A stretch of DNA of 64,000 nucleotides from Stenotrophobium rhamnosiphilum (GCF_003052265.1 NZ_QANS01000007.1:62001-126000), one strand, 5' to 3'; positions 25,143 through 34,716 are shown, counted from the first letter of the stretch. A program made the numbers and translations. Notes: generated from the sequence alone by a model not told the origin.

Positions 25143-26309
25143 ATGTCTGCAATGCGCGGAATCAAAGTGCTGGAGTTGTCAGAGAACGTCAGCGGTGAAT
25201 ACTGCGGCAAGCTCCTGTCTGACTTTGGCGCTGAAGTGATCAAGCTAGAGAGGCCGGGCATAGGTAGCCCGACTCGGCAGCTTGGTCCATTTTCCGAAAA
25301 GGGTGACGACAACGAACGCAGTGGACTCTTCGCTTACCTCAACACCAACAAGCGTTCTGTTGCGCTTGATGTGACAACGGCTGCAGGCTCCGTCGCGTTG
25401 CAAAAATTACTAAGTCATGTCGATGTCGTGATTGATGATCATGCTTCGGGCTGGCTCAAGCGTATCGGCCTTGACCCCGAGACGCTGGATGAAAACTGGC
25501 CGAAGCTGGTGTTGTGCTCGATTACGTCATTCGGCCAATCACCACCAGAAGATCGTCTGCACGCTGAAGACCTCACTGTGTTTCAGGCCAGCGGTTTGGG
25601 CTATCACACGCCAAGCGGTTCACCTGACGACATGCCGCCGCTCAAAGGTGCAGGACGTTTTCTCACCAGTTACGAAGCAGGTTTGGATGCCGCACTGTGC
25701 ATCAGCGCCTCGCTGTATGAGCGTGAAGTATCCCAGCGAGGCCGCTTCATCGACATCTCCAAGCAGCAAGTTCTCGCTTCGCGTCTCGACTATGTACTGG
25801 GGCAGATGGTCGCAGGCGATATGGATGTCAGCACCAATCGCACGCAATTTGATTTGTTTGGTCCCGCAGGCATCTTCCGTTGTCGCGATGGCTTTGCCTA
25901 CATATGGATGTCCGCGCCTTCGCATTGGGATGGTCTGCGAAAATTGCTCGGCGATCCTGAATGGATGAACACATTTCCGGAGCGTTGGCTTGAACGTGAA
26001 TGCACGCCTGAGCGTGTGAAGTTGTGCCGGCAGTACATTGCGGAATGGCTCGCGACGCAGGAGAAAGAGAAGGTTGCAGCAGAGGCGCAGAAACTTGGTT
26101 TGATTCTAGTTGCGGTGAATAACGCAGAAGATCTCAAAGCTTCGCCGCAATATGCTTTCCGTAAATTTTTTGCTGAAGTGAATCATCCAGTGCTGGGCGC
26201 AACGCTGCACCCAACCGTGCCTTACAAGTTGAGTGCGACACCAGCGCTGATCACGATGTCTGCGCCATTGTTGGGTCAGCACACTTCGCTCCTAGGAGAG
26301 CAGCCGTGA
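25143..26309 (+). CDS. CaiB/BaiF (class III) CoA-transferase family protein
   Basis: A 388-residue family III CoA-transferase. The N-terminal GIKVLELSENVSGEYCGKLLSDFGAEVIKLERPG and the SVALDVTT segment are diagnostic. At the place where formyl-CoA transferase has its catalytic Asp (DVSMQD), this protein reads DISKQQ (Gln209), so it may lack the covalent intermediate or act with the following paralogue. It overlaps the next gene by 4 bases, implying coupled translation and probably a heteromeric enzyme. Presumed role: making or exchanging CoA thioesters for the pathway. Confidence 0.87.
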   Translation: MSAMRGIKVLELSENVSGEYCGKLLSDFGAEVIKLERPGIGSPTRQLGPFSEKGDDNERSGLFAYLNTNKRSVALDVTTAAGSVALQKLLSHVDVVIDDHASGWLKRIGLDPETLDENWPKLVLCSITSFGQSPPEDRLHAEDLTVFQASGLGYHTPSGSPDDMPPLKGAGRFLTSYEAGLDAALCISASLYEREVSQRGRFIDISKQQVLASRLDYVLGQMVAGDMDVSTNRTQFDLFGPAGIFRCRDGFAYIWMSAPSHWDGLRKLLGDPEWMNTFPERWLERECTPERVKLCRQYIAEWLATQEKEKVAAEAQKLGLILVAVNNAEDLKASPQYAFRKFFAEVNHPVLGATLHPTVPYKLSATPALITMSAPLLGQHTSLLGEQP

Positions 26310-27502
26310 CACAGCGCATGCGTGGTGGTCCGCTTGAAGGTGTGCGAGTCGTAGAGCTGACCAAGGTCTGGGCGGGCCCTTATGTTGGCAAGCTTCTCGC
26401 ATTTCTTGGCGCAGAAGTGATTCGTATCGAAAGTCTTGATTCACTGGACGTCACTCGCACGTATGGCGTCAAAGACATCAACAAAGCGCCAGGCTTCCAA
26501 GCGGTGAATCCGCAGAAGCTCAGTGTGCAAGTGGATATGAAGAAACCGGAAGGCATCAAGTTGGTGCTCGACCTTCTTAGTAAATCCGATGTAGTCGTTG
26601 AAAATCTCCGCCCTGGTGCTGTGAAGCGTTTGGGTCTCGGTTACGACGTCGTCAAAGCCGCAAAGCCCGATATCGTTTTCGTCTCAATGGGCATGTATGG
26701 CAGCGAAGGTCCGCTGAGTTATCAGACCGGCTATGCGCCATGTTTTGCTGCGCTGGGCGGCTTGAGTTTGCTCGTGGGTCACGAAGGTAGTGCTCCGGGT
26801 GCGATGAATATTCGTTACGCCGATTCAACCTTTGGCGCTGCTGCAGCTTTTGCCACGGTTACGGCGCTGTTGCATCGTCGCCGAACGGGAGAAGGCCAGT
26901 TCATTGACGTCTCTGCTGTCGAGAGCATGACCAGCATGATCGGAGACACGATCATGGATTTCTCTCTCAATGGTGTCGTTCACGAATGCGACGGCAACCT
27001 GCACGCTGAGATGGCGCCGCACGGCGTTTATCGCTGCGCAAATAACGAATGGCTCAGCATCGCTGTTTCTTCGGAAGAGGCCTGGCGCAGCATGGCCAAA
27101 GTGATGGGGCAGTCCGACAACGCTTTGTTCAGCACGCATGCTCATCGCAAAGCCAACGAAGCCGCATTGAATCAGGCCGTTTCCGCATGGACTGCAGATC
27201 GCGATGTGCACGAATTGGTCGAGCTGTTGCAGCAGAATGGCGTGGCCGCAGCCAAGAGCCAAAGCTCGGTTGATTTGGTTGCTGATCCGCACCTGTGGAG
27301 TCGCGGGTTCTATCGCGAAGTGACGGATAAGACGGGCCAAACCAAGAACATCATCGGGCCGTCATGGAAGATGTCGCGAGATGCCGAGATCACCAACGCT
27401 GCACCGCAGTTGGGTGAGCACAATGCCTATGTGTTTGGGGAGCTTTTGGGGCTGTCTGTTGAGCAGCAGAAGCAGTTCGCGGATTCGGGCGTTACTCGGT
27501 AA
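26306..27502 (+). CDS. CaiB/BaiF (class III) CoA-transferase family protein
   Basis: A 398-residue paralogue of the preceding protein. It opens with VRVVELTKVWAGPYVGKLLAFLGAEVIRIE, then VENLRPGAVKRLGLGYD and a GQFIDVSAVE segment, where Glu206 aligns by eye with the usual catalytic Asp. The GTG start overlaps the previous stop. Tandem CaiB-like genes can encode two-subunit transferases; benzylsuccinate CoA-transferase (BbsEF) is a known case. It ends the HyuBA-CoA-transferase unit. Confidence 0.88.
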   Translation: MTQRMRGGPLEGVRVVELTKVWAGPYVGKLLAFLGAEVIRIESLDSLDVTRTYGVKDINKAPGFQAVNPQKLSVQVDMKKPEGIKLVLDLLSKSDVVVENLRPGAVKRLGLGYDVVKAAKPDIVFVSMGMYGSEGPLSYQTGYAPCFAALGGLSLLVGHEGSAPGAMNIRYADSTFGAAAAFATVTALLHRRRTGEGQFIDVSAVESMTSMIGDTIMDFSLNGVVHECDGNLHAEMAPHGVYRCANNEWLSIAVSSEEAWRSMAKVMGQSDNALFSTHAHRKANEAALNQAVSAWTADRDVHELVELLQQNGVAAAKSQSSVDLVADPHLWSRGFYREVTDKTGQTKNIIGPSWKMSRDAEITNAAPQLGEHNAYVFGELLGLSVEQQKQFADSGVTR

Positions 27503-27513
27503 GCAAATACGAC

Positions 27514-27596
27514 GTCATTCCCGCGTAGGCGGGAATCCAGTTCTCGCTGTACTTGATTCAAAAGCAACACTGGATCCCCGCCTGCGCGGTGATGAC
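27514..27596. repeat. family B dispersed repeat (copy B1)
   Basis: GTCATTCCCGC-GTAGG-GCGGGAATCCAG and its inverted counterpart CTGGAT...GATGAC flank ~30 bp of spacer. This is the common proteobacterial long palindromic repeat with GTCAT/ATGAC ends. Copies also lie at 31484, 35765 and 63723. Confidence 0.85.
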
Positions 27597-27794
27597 ACAT
27601 AACAAAACCGCGTCAAATCGGTACACCCTCCGCCCTCTGTACACCCCTCTATTTTGCTGATGCGCCAAATGTCGACATGCCCGCGCTATCTGCGGGGACT
27701 GGGGGTAGGTAGGCCGATACGATCAACTCAGCTAGAGATCGAACTTGCCTTCGTGGCAAGGGACAGACAGCAAGATGATCCGGAGGGTGAGCTG

Positions 27795-28820
27795 ATGGAA
27801 ACGCTATTTACATTCGACAAGAGAAATTATCTCGACTGTCAGAATAGTTTTCGCGGGCCAAGAAATCGGGAGTACTACTCGGGTGATTATTCAATCGACC
27901 CGGGTTCAGTGATTGAAGTGCGCGCTGAGCGCAAAGCCGTGGGCTCTTGCTCCATCATTCGCCTGCGCTCAAAAACCACGCTGCACTTCAAACGCACTTG
28001 GGCCCACATTCGTGAAGATGCAACGGATGTCGCCGTGCTGTGGTTTGTTAAGCGAGGCCGTTTATCGGTGTCGCATCAAACCGGTCAGAGCGTTGCCAAT
28101 CCCGGTGACTTTCTTGTCACCAAGTCGATGACGCCATTCTCCATCGATTGCCAGCCCGGCGATGACACTGTTCATGAAGTGTTGCATGTGATCGTGCCAA
28201 TGCATGTGCTGCGCGGTTTGCTTTCACAAGATATTCAGACTGGATTTTGCGTATCAGCCGGTGGGCGAAAGTTCGCTATTGCAGAACGCATTCTCAGCGA
28301 CATCTTCGAAGATGCTGGTGAGTTGAAAGATCACGTCATGCAGCTTTTGCTCGACAGTGCGTTGAGCGTTCTCAGTGACGCCATCAAAGATCACGAATCC
28401 TGCGCACCTCAGCGTCAAACACTTTCTGATAAGCGTCTTAGCGATGTGCTGCGCTTTATCGAGATTCACCTTTCAGATCCCAAGCTCAGCATCGCGACGG
28501 TCGCCAAAAGCTGCGGAATCTCATCGCGCTATTTGTCGTTGCTGCTCAAGCTCCATGGCACGCCATTCTCGACCTTGATCTGGGACAAGCGTTTGCAGGC
28601 TGCGCAGCAATGGCTTTCTTCATCGAAGGCGATCGAAGCATCAGTGAGCGAAATCGCATATCGCGTTGGCTTCAAAAGCGCAGCGCATTTCAGTCGCATG
28701 TTTAAACAAAAATTCAGAGTTAGTCCGCGCCAATATCGGACGCCTGAATTGCAATCACCACCTCAAGCGCTACGCGAACAGAAAGCCATCGTCGCGGATG
28801 GCGGTTTGTCACGGCATTAA
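27795..28820 (+). CDS. AraC-family transcription regulator
   Basis: A 341-residue regulator from the ATG at 27795, preceded by GGAGG at 8 bases; the open frame upstream to 27654 has no ribosome site. The N-terminal ~200 residues form a cupin-like sensor of the AraC_binding_2 sort. The C-terminal double HTH is clear: LSIATVAKSCGISSRYLSLLLK, then ASVSEIAYRVGFKSAAHFSRMFKQKF. It immediately precedes the P450-SDR-ferredoxin-flavoprotein genes (20 bp to the P450) and is the likely regulator of that pathway. Confidence 0.92.
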   Translation: METLFTFDKRNYLDCQNSFRGPRNREYYSGDYSIDPGSVIEVRAERKAVGSCSIIRLRSKTTLHFKRTWAHIREDATDVAVLWFVKRGRLSVSHQTGQSVANPGDFLVTKSMTPFSIDCQPGDDTVHEVLHVIVPMHVLRGLLSQDIQTGFCVSAGGRKFAIAERILSDIFEDAGELKDHVMQLLLDSALSVLSDAIKDHESCAPQRQTLSDKRLSDVLRFIEIHLSDPKLSIATVAKSCGISSRYLSLLLKLHGTPFSTLIWDKRLQAAQQWLSSSKAIEASVSEIAYRVGFKSAAHFSRMFKQKFRVSPRQYRTPELQSPPQALREQKAIVADGGLSRH

Positions 28821-28839
28821 ATAATAAAGAGCAAGAAAC

Positions 28840-30159
28840 ATGGAAGCAGGCCAAGTCGAAGCAGCGCAGAAAACAGGCAAGTGCCCTATGGGGCATGGCA
28901 GTGCCTCACTCGCCGGTGTGTCGATGACCGACCCGCAGGTGATGGCGGCTCCCGGCCCGTTCTATCAGGCGTTGCGCAAAGACAGTCCGGTGCATTACGA
29001 CGCCAAGCTCAATATGTGGTTGGTCTCGCGCTATGACGATATCGTCACCGTGCTGCGCGATCCGTTGACCTATTCCGACAAGCACGGCTACGCAGCGCAA
29101 TACGCCAGCGGTTTCTTCGAAGAGTTCAAGCAAATTCTTGAGCGCGATGGCGGTGGGTTTTTCCCGGACGTCATCAAGGACGATCCCCCAGCGCACACGC
29201 GTGTACGTCGCTTGATGGACAAGGCGTTCACTGCGCATCGCGTTGCAACGCTGGAGCCGCAGATCACTGCGCTCGTGAACAAGTTGATCGATCAACTAGT
29301 CGCCAAGGCTGGCGATGGACAGGTTGTTGATGGCGTCAACGATTTCGCAATTCCGCTGACCATCGCAGTGATCTGCGAGCAGCTCGGCTTCGGCCAACTC
29401 AGTGCTGACAAGGTCAAGGCCTGGTCGCAGGCCGTCACCGCGCAAATCGGTCGCATGCAGAATCGTGAGCAGATGCTTGCTAACGCTGCACAGATTTGTG
29501 ATCTGCAGAACTTCATCATCGCCGAGATGCGCGCTCGTGAAGCGCAGCCGCGCGAAGACATGGTTTCTGACTTGGTTCATGCGCAGACCGAAGACGGCAA
29601 GTTAGAGTTCGGCGAAGCGGTGTCGTTGGTGCGCGCCATGATCATCGCCGGTAACGACACAACAGCAAGCGCGATCGGCAATCTGATCTACGTGCTGGCA
29701 ACCCAGCCTGAGGTCGCCAAGACCTTGCAGGAATCGGTCGACGATGATCGTCTGCTGAACCGATTCGTCGAAGAGCTACTGCGCATCGAGCCGCCGGTCC
29801 GCGCGCTAGCGAAGATGACGACGAAAGAAGTTGAACTCGGCGGCCAGAAGCTGCCGGAGCACGCGCACGTGATGGTGCTGTACGCCTCGGGCAACGACGA
29901 CGAGACCCAGTTTGAGTGTCCGCGTAATTTCGATCTGAACCGTACGAATCTCGGCAAGCACGTTGCGTTCGGCGTCGGCGTACATCGCTGCATCGGCGCC
30001 TCGCTGTCGCGCATGGAAATCAAGGTCGTTGCACGCGAAGTCGTGCGTCGTCTCGGCGACATCAAGCTGGCGATCCCGGTTGACCAGATCACCTATGCGC
30101 CGACCGTCGCAGTCCGCACGATCGAGCGCTTGCCCATCACCTTCACGCGTCGAGGCTGA
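28840..30159 (+). CDS. cytochrome P450
   Basis: A 439-residue soluble P450. Landmarks: I-helix AGNDTT (270-275), E312-x-x-R315, and heme loop FGVGVHRCIG with Cys384. The N-terminus has a KCPMGH segment seen in some CYPs. It probably receives electrons from the [2Fe-2S] ferredoxin at 31155, two genes downstream. Its setting with SDR, KstD-like flavoprotein and enoyl-CoA hydratase suggests hydroxylation of an alicyclic or steroid/terpenoid substrate that is then oxidised and opened. The SDR starts 1 base after its stop. Confidence 0.93.
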   Translation: MEAGQVEAAQKTGKCPMGHGSASLAGVSMTDPQVMAAPGPFYQALRKDSPVHYDAKLNMWLVSRYDDIVTVLRDPLTYSDKHGYAAQYASGFFEEFKQILERDGGGFFPDVIKDDPPAHTRVRRLMDKAFTAHRVATLEPQITALVNKLIDQLVAKAGDGQVVDGVNDFAIPLTIAVICEQLGFGQLSADKVKAWSQAVTAQIGRMQNREQMLANAAQICDLQNFIIAEMRAREAQPREDMVSDLVHAQTEDGKLEFGEAVSLVRAMIIAGNDTTASAIGNLIYVLATQPEVAKTLQESVDDDRLLNRFVEELLRIEPPVRALAKMTTKEVELGGQKLPEHAHVMVLYASGNDDETQFECPRNFDLNRTNLGKHVAFGVGVHRCIGASLSRMEIKVVAREVVRRLGDIKLAIPVDQITYAPTVAVRTIERLPITFTRRG

Positions 30160-30160
30160 T

Positions 30161-31000
30161 ATGGCGCAGGAACTGGCAGGCAAGGTCGCCATCATCACCG
30201 GCGGTGCCAGCGGCATTGGCCGTGCGACCGTTGAACTGTTTGTGAAAGAAGGCGCCAAGGTTGTTCTGGCCGACATCGACGCAACGCAGGGTGAAGCGCT
30301 CGCTGCGCAGCTCGGTACTTCCGTGCGCTTCAAGCGTTGCGATGTTGGCGATGCAACGCAGATTCAAGAATTGGTTGAGTTTGCCATAAGCACTTTTGGC
30401 GGCCTGCACATCATGTTCAACAACGCCGGCATCTCCGGCGCGATGCACGCACGCTTTCTTGATGACGATCTCAAAGACTTCCAGAAAGTCATCGGCATCA
30501 ATCTTTACGGTTCGATGATTGGTGCTCAGTGCGCAGCGCGCCATATGTCGAAGAACGGCGGTGGCGTCATCATCAACAACGCGTCCATCGCGGGAATTCT
30601 CGCAGGGCAGGCGTTGATTACTTATCGCACCAGCAAAGCGGCGCTGATTCATTTCAGCAAGTCGATTGCAATTGATCTGGCTGAGTACGGCATTCGCGTA
30701 ATCTGTCTTGCGCCTGGACACATCCGCACGCCACTCACTTCGTTTGCACCGCCGGGCACCAGTCCAGAAGTTGCGGAACGAGTGAAGAAGGCCGTTGGTG
30801 ATGTGTTCGATTCCAACCAACCGCTCAAGCGTCAGGGCAGTCCGGAAGACGTTGCCAACGCCGTGCTGTTTATCGCCAGCGACAAGGCCGCGCAGATCAC
30901 CGGCATCGTCATGCCTATCGACGGCGGCATCACCACCGGCGATCCGGTGAATCATTTAAACGACATCATGGCCGCGCGCACAAAAGCGCTGGCTCAATAA
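30161..31000 (+). CDS. short-chain dehydrogenase/reductase (SDR)
   Basis: A 279-residue classical SDR: TGGASGIG (13-20) binds NAD(P), NNAG at 87-90 follows, and the catalytic set is Ser142, Tyr155 and Lys159 (YRTSK). Asp38 after strand beta-2 suggests NAD preference. The start is the ATG at 30161, directly after the P450 stop; the frame remains open upstream only because it crosses the P450 gene. Likely oxidises the alcohol made by the P450. Confidence 0.92.
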   Translation: MAQELAGKVAIITGGASGIGRATVELFVKEGAKVVLADIDATQGEALAAQLGTSVRFKRCDVGDATQIQELVEFAISTFGGLHIMFNNAGISGAMHARFLDDDLKDFQKVIGINLYGSMIGAQCAARHMSKNGGGVIINNASIAGILAGQALITYRTSKAALIHFSKSIAIDLAEYGIRVICLAPGHIRTPLTSFAPPGTSPEVAERVKKAVGDVFDSNQPLKRQGSPEDVANAVLFIASDKAAQITGIVMPIDGGITTGDPVNHLNDIMAARTKALAQ

Positions 31001-31016
31001 AGAACACTAAATTGTT

Positions 31017-31127
31017 CCCTCTCCCCGCGTGCGGGGAGAGGGTTAGGGTGAGGGGCCGCTGGCAAGTGGCACGCCATTTTCAGAAACCCCTCATCCCAAC
31101 CTTTTCCCCGCACGCGGGGAGAAGGAG
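31017..31127. repeat. family A dispersed repeat (copy A2)
   Basis: Same architecture as A1; the arm towards the downstream ferredoxin again ends GGGGAGAAGGAG. The spacing to the ATG (31155) is too long for that copy to act, and a second AGGAG lies closer. Confidence 0.9.
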
Positions 31128-31154
31128 TTTAAAGACAAGAAGGAGAAAAGCGGC

Positions 31155-31481
31155 ATGGGAGTCAAGGTAACTTTTGTTCAGGCCGACGGCGTCGAGAAAA
31201 CATTCGACGATGTTGCGACCGGACAATCGCTGATGGAAGTCGGCCGCTTCAACAACGTTGAAGGAATCATGGGTGATTGCGGTGGTAGCTGTGCTTGCGC
31301 CACTTGCCATGTCTACGTGACACCCGAGTGGCAAGCCGCGGTTGGTCCAGCGGACGACATCGAAGTTGCAACGCTCGACATGGTCTCGGATCTGTTCAAG
31401 AGCAATAGCCGTTTGTGTTGCCAGATTCAGCTTCGTGAAGAGTTGAATGGTATTCGTGTTGTTGTTGCGCCTAGTTTGTGA
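31155..31481 (+). CDS. [2Fe-2S] ferredoxin, adrenodoxin type
   Basis: A 108-residue electron carrier. Cluster ligands are Cys42, Cys48, Cys51 (C-x5-C-x2-C) and Cys88, the spacing of adrenodoxin and putidaredoxin. An additional Cys46 lies in the loop and Cys89 follows the last ligand. AGGAG precedes the ATG. Position between a P450 and a flavoprotein makes it the probable P450 redox partner; a dedicated ferredoxin reductase gene is not seen in the window. Confidence 0.93.
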   Translation: MGVKVTFVQADGVEKTFDDVATGQSLMEVGRFNNVEGIMGDCGGSCACATCHVYVTPEWQAAVGPADDIEVATLDMVSDLFKSNSRLCCQIQLREELNGIRVVVAPSL

Positions 31482-31483
31482 TC

Positions 31484-31566
31484 GTCATGCCCGCGAAGGC
31501 GGGCATCCAGTTCTTGACACTTTCAGGTAGCGAGAAAAACTGGATTCCCGCCTTCGCGGGAATGAC
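31484..31566. repeat. family B dispersed repeat (copy B2)
   Basis: GTCATGCCCGCGAAGGCGGGCATCCAG and its inverted counterpart ending GGGAATGAC, between the ferredoxin and flavoprotein genes. Confidence 0.85.
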
Positions 31567-31592
31567 AAGAGAAAATCATTAAGGAAAATGCG

Positions 31593-33296
31593 ATGAGCAC
31601 CCCTGAAACCTATGACGTCGTTGTAATCGGATCCGGCGCAGCCGGTGCCACTGCTGCGTTACGTGCAGCAGAGCGTGGCCTGTCCGTACTCATCGTTGAG
31701 AAAGCACACAAGTTCGGCGGTACCTCGGCGGCATCGGGCGGTGTGATCTGGGTGCCCAATCATCAGTTCACGCCTAATGACGACAGCCGTGAGAAATCGC
31801 TGGCCTATCTCGACGCGCTGATCAAGAAGCCTGTAAAGCGTGATCGTCTTGAGGCTTATGTCGATCAAGCGCCAGAGATGCTGCGCTTCGTCAAGTCGAT
31901 GGGCGTGCCGGTCTCGCCCGCACCTTATTACCCAGATTATTTCCCAACCGCACCGAATGCACGTGTCGATCGCTCGGTCATCTGCGAGACCTTCGACGGT
32001 CAACTACTCGGCCCGCGCTTCCCGCTGATGCGCGAGCAGTACGCGCGCTTCAAGATTCTCAATCGTTATGCGATGGACGTCATGCAGTTCTTCGCGATCT
32101 CGACGCGCGGTCCGGGCTGGATCAAAACATTCCTGAAGATGGCTTGGACCTACTGGTCCGATCTCTCGACGCGCCTGCTGACGAAACGTGACCGCCGCTT
32201 TACCCAAGGCGCTGCGCTGATGGGCCATCTGTATAAGCAAATCTTTGATCGCAAGGTCGAAGTGCGTTTAGCAACCAAGCTCGACGACTTGATCGTCACC
32301 GATGGCAAAGTCAGCGCCGTAACGGTGAACAGCTACGGTCGTCGCTACAACATCAACGCGCGTCATGGCGTCGTGCTTGCAGCCGGTGGTTTCGAATGGA
32401 ATCAGGAACTGCGTGATCGTTATTTCACCGTGCCAGGCCTGACGCGTCACAGCTCGACGCCAGAGGACGCAAATCGTGGCGAAGCACTGATAGCGGGTTT
32501 GAAGGTTGGCGCAGATGTCGAACACACCGAAAGCGCTTGGTGGATTCCGACCATGCACATCCCGATGGAGAGTCGCTCGAACTTCGAAGACATCGTGCAG
32601 GCGGCGTTCGACGTGGGCCGCCCGCACAGCGTCTGCGTGAATCGCAATGGGCATCGCTTCGTCAACGAAGCAGGCAGCTACGATGAGTTCGGTGCAGCCA
32701 TGGTTGCTGACCAGGTCAAGACCGGCGCCAACACGCCATGCTGGCTGGTGTTTGACGCAACGTTCCGTCAGAAATTCACCGCTGGCGGCATCATGCCGAC
32801 GATTCTGATGCCAGATCGCAGCATTCCGCCAGATTGGTGGGATCAATATATTTTCCGCGCCGATACGCTGGATGCGCTCGCAGCGAAAATCCATGTGCCG
32901 ACAGCAGCGTTGAAGAAAACCGTCGACGACATGAACCAGTACGCAGCAAGCGGCGTTGATCCACAGTTCAGCCGTGGCGCAAATCCTTACGACCAGATGT
33001 TTGGTGATGCCAACGTCAAACCGAATCCTTGCCTCGGCCCGATTGGCAACGCCCCTTATTACGCAGTCGCAATCAATCTCGGCGATCTCGGCACCAAGGG
33101 CGGCCTCAAGTGCGATGCGCAGGCACGCGTGCTTGATGCCAGCGACAAACCAATTCCGCATCTGTATGCCGCTGGCAACAACTCGGCGAGCCCGTTCGGC
33201 AATCTGTATCCGGGTGCTGGTGGGACTATTGGGCCGGGCATGACGTTTGGTTATGTTGCGGCGAATGACATCGCGGCGCGTGCTGGCAAGGTCTAA
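31593..33296 (+). CDS. KstD-like FAD-dependent dehydrogenase
   Basis: A 567-residue flavoprotein of the fumarate reductase / 3-ketosteroid delta-1-dehydrogenase superfamily. The FAD Rossmann motif GSGAAG (13-18) is followed by Glu36 and GGTSAASGG (42-50). The C-terminal NLYPGAGGTIGPGMTFGYVAANDIA binds the flavin again. Length and ends match KstD (~560), which introduces a double bond into ring A of 3-ketosteroids; specificity for a steroid is inferred, not shown. The neighbours (P450, SDR, ferredoxin) support a cyclic lipid substrate. Confidence 0.85.
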   Translation: MSTPETYDVVVIGSGAAGATAALRAAERGLSVLIVEKAHKFGGTSAASGGVIWVPNHQFTPNDDSREKSLAYLDALIKKPVKRDRLEAYVDQAPEMLRFVKSMGVPVSPAPYYPDYFPTAPNARVDRSVICETFDGQLLGPRFPLMREQYARFKILNRYAMDVMQFFAISTRGPGWIKTFLKMAWTYWSDLSTRLLTKRDRRFTQGAALMGHLYKQIFDRKVEVRLATKLDDLIVTDGKVSAVTVNSYGRRYNINARHGVVLAAGGFEWNQELRDRYFTVPGLTRHSSTPEDANRGEALIAGLKVGADVEHTESAWWIPTMHIPMESRSNFEDIVQAAFDVGRPHSVCVNRNGHRFVNEAGSYDEFGAAMVADQVKTGANTPCWLVFDATFRQKFTAGGIMPTILMPDRSIPPDWWDQYIFRADTLDALAAKIHVPTAALKKTVDDMNQYAASGVDPQFSRGANPYDQMFGDANVKPNPCLGPIGNAPYYAVAINLGDLGTKGGLKCDAQARVLDASDKPIPHLYAAGNNSASPFGNLYPGAGGTIGPGMTFGYVAANDIAARAGKV

Positions 33297-33303
33297 TTGA
33301 TTG

Positions 33304-33357
33304 TAGGAGCGCCTCTTAGGCGCGATTAGCGCCATCGCGCCTAAGAGGCGCTCCTAC
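33304..33357. repeat. family C palindromic repeat (copy C1)
   Basis: TAGGAGCGCCTCTTAGGCGCGAT and its near-perfect inverse around a short centre form a ~25-bp-arm palindrome. A second copy lies at 58171-58231. Confidence 0.88.
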
Positions 33358-33370
33358 TGAGGACAATTCC

Positions 33371-33910
33371 GTGAGCAATTCTCCGACCAAAGCTCCCCGC
33401 AAACGCATGGCGTTCTTTTACGCCAAGGACGCGGTCACGCTCGGCCCGGAGACGATGTCACGCGAAGCCATGAGCGAGTCCGCGCTCGCAGGCCTCGCCA
33501 AAGTTACCGAAACCAAAACGCCGATAGGCCTTGGCGAAAAGAGCCTGCTGCTATTCAAGGAGCCGGGCGAGAAGGGCATGAGCCTGGTGTATCTCTGGCT
33601 CAAGAGCGGCTACGTTTTGCCGCCTCACAGTCATGACGGCGACTGCCTCTACTACGTCGTCGGTGGTGAGCTGCACATCGGCGCAAAAGTTCTGCGCAAG
33701 GGCGATGGCATGTTCATCCCTGCCGATGCCGCCTACACCTATCACGCTGGCGAGGAGGGCGTCGAAGTGCTCGAATTCCGCAATGCCACCCACTTCAATA
33801 TTGCCCTCAAAGGCAATGAAGGTGGTCTCTGGGACCACTTAGCTACAGCGTTTCGTGAGCGGGCCGTAGTATGGGAAACTGAAACAGTGCCTCCCTCTGC
33901 AAGGAAGTAA
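33371..33910 (+). CDS. cupin-domain protein
   Basis: A 179-residue protein with one cupin barrel: LPPHSHDGDCLYYVVGGELHIG is the first motif (His ligands) and GDGMFIPADAAYTYHAGEEG the second. Such small cupins may be isomerases, dioxygenases or sensors. GTG start with GAGGA 6 bases upstream. It abuts the enoyl-CoA hydratase gene (2-base gap), so it belongs to the same transcription unit. Confidence 0.83.
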   Translation: MSNSPTKAPRKRMAFFYAKDAVTLGPETMSREAMSESALAGLAKVTETKTPIGLGEKSLLLFKEPGEKGMSLVYLWLKSGYVLPPHSHDGDCLYYVVGGELHIGAKVLRKGDGMFIPADAAYTYHAGEEGVEVLEFRNATHFNIALKGNEGGLWDHLATAFRERAVVWETETVPPSARK

Positions 33911-33912
33911 TC

Positions 33913-34716
33913 ATGTCGTCTGAAAAGGTGCCCGCCTACAAAACCCTCTTGCTCACGCGCAAGAATCGTTTGCTGACGATCATGCTCAATCGTCCGGATG
34001 CGCTCAACTCCGTTAACCTCGCGATGCATGAAGAGCTGGCAGAAGTCTTCGTCTTCGCCGCTGCAGATCCGCACTCCGATGTCATCGTGCTCACTGGCGC
34101 AGGCCGTGCATTCTCCGCTGGCGGTGATCTCGATCATGTGAAGCACAACGCTGAAAACCCACATTTGTTTGACGAAGAAGTGCGAATCGCTAAGCGCATC
34201 GTCTTCGCGATTCTTGATCTTGATAAACCACTGATCTGCCGCCTCAACGGCCACGCTGTTGGCTTGGGCGCAACGCTTGCGCTGTTCTGCGATGTGATCT
34301 TCGCTGCAGACAGCGCCAAGATTGGCGACCCGCATGTCGCGATTGGTTTGGTTGCAGGTGATGGCGGTGCGGTGATCTGGCCGCAGCGCATTGGTCTATG
34401 CAAAGCCAAAGAATATTTGTTGACCGGTGAATTGATCCCTGCAAAGAAAGCCGAAGAGATTGGCTTGATCAATCACAGCTTGCCAATCGCAGAACTCGAC
34501 GCAGCAGTGGATGCTTTCGCCGAGCGTCTGCTCGCAGGTTCAAGAAACGCCATCCGTTGGACCAAGGTTTTGCTCAATCTCGAACTCAAGCGCGTCGCCA
34601 CCGCCGTTATTGATACAGGCATTGCGTATGAGGCCGTGAGCCAGCGTTCGCCAGATCACCGCGAAGGCGTTCAGGCGCTAATCGAAAAACGTAAGCCGGT
34701 TTTCGGGCGCGAGTAG
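33913..34716 (+). CDS. enoyl-CoA hydratase/isomerase
   Basis: A 267-residue crotonase-fold enzyme. RPDALNSVN, then GRAFSAGGDLDHV (oxyanion hole and CoA loop) and LNGHAVGLGATLALFCDVIFAAD are typical. Position AGDGGAVIWPQRIG replaces the usual second catalytic Glu region, so hydratase versus isomerase cannot be decided. AAGGAA precedes the ATG. It likely hydrates an unsaturated CoA ester of the ring-cleavage product. Confidence 0.9.
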   Translation: MSSEKVPAYKTLLLTRKNRLLTIMLNRPDALNSVNLAMHEELAEVFVFAAADPHSDVIVLTGAGRAFSAGGDLDHVKHNAENPHLFDEEVRIAKRIVFAILDLDKPLICRLNGHAVGLGATLALFCDVIFAADSAKIGDPHVAIGLVAGDGGAVIWPQRIGLCKAKEYLLTGELIPAKKAEEIGLINHSLPIAELDAAVDAFAERLLAGSRNAIRWTKVLLNLELKRVATAVIDTGIAYEAVSQRSPDHREGVQALIEKRKPVFGRE

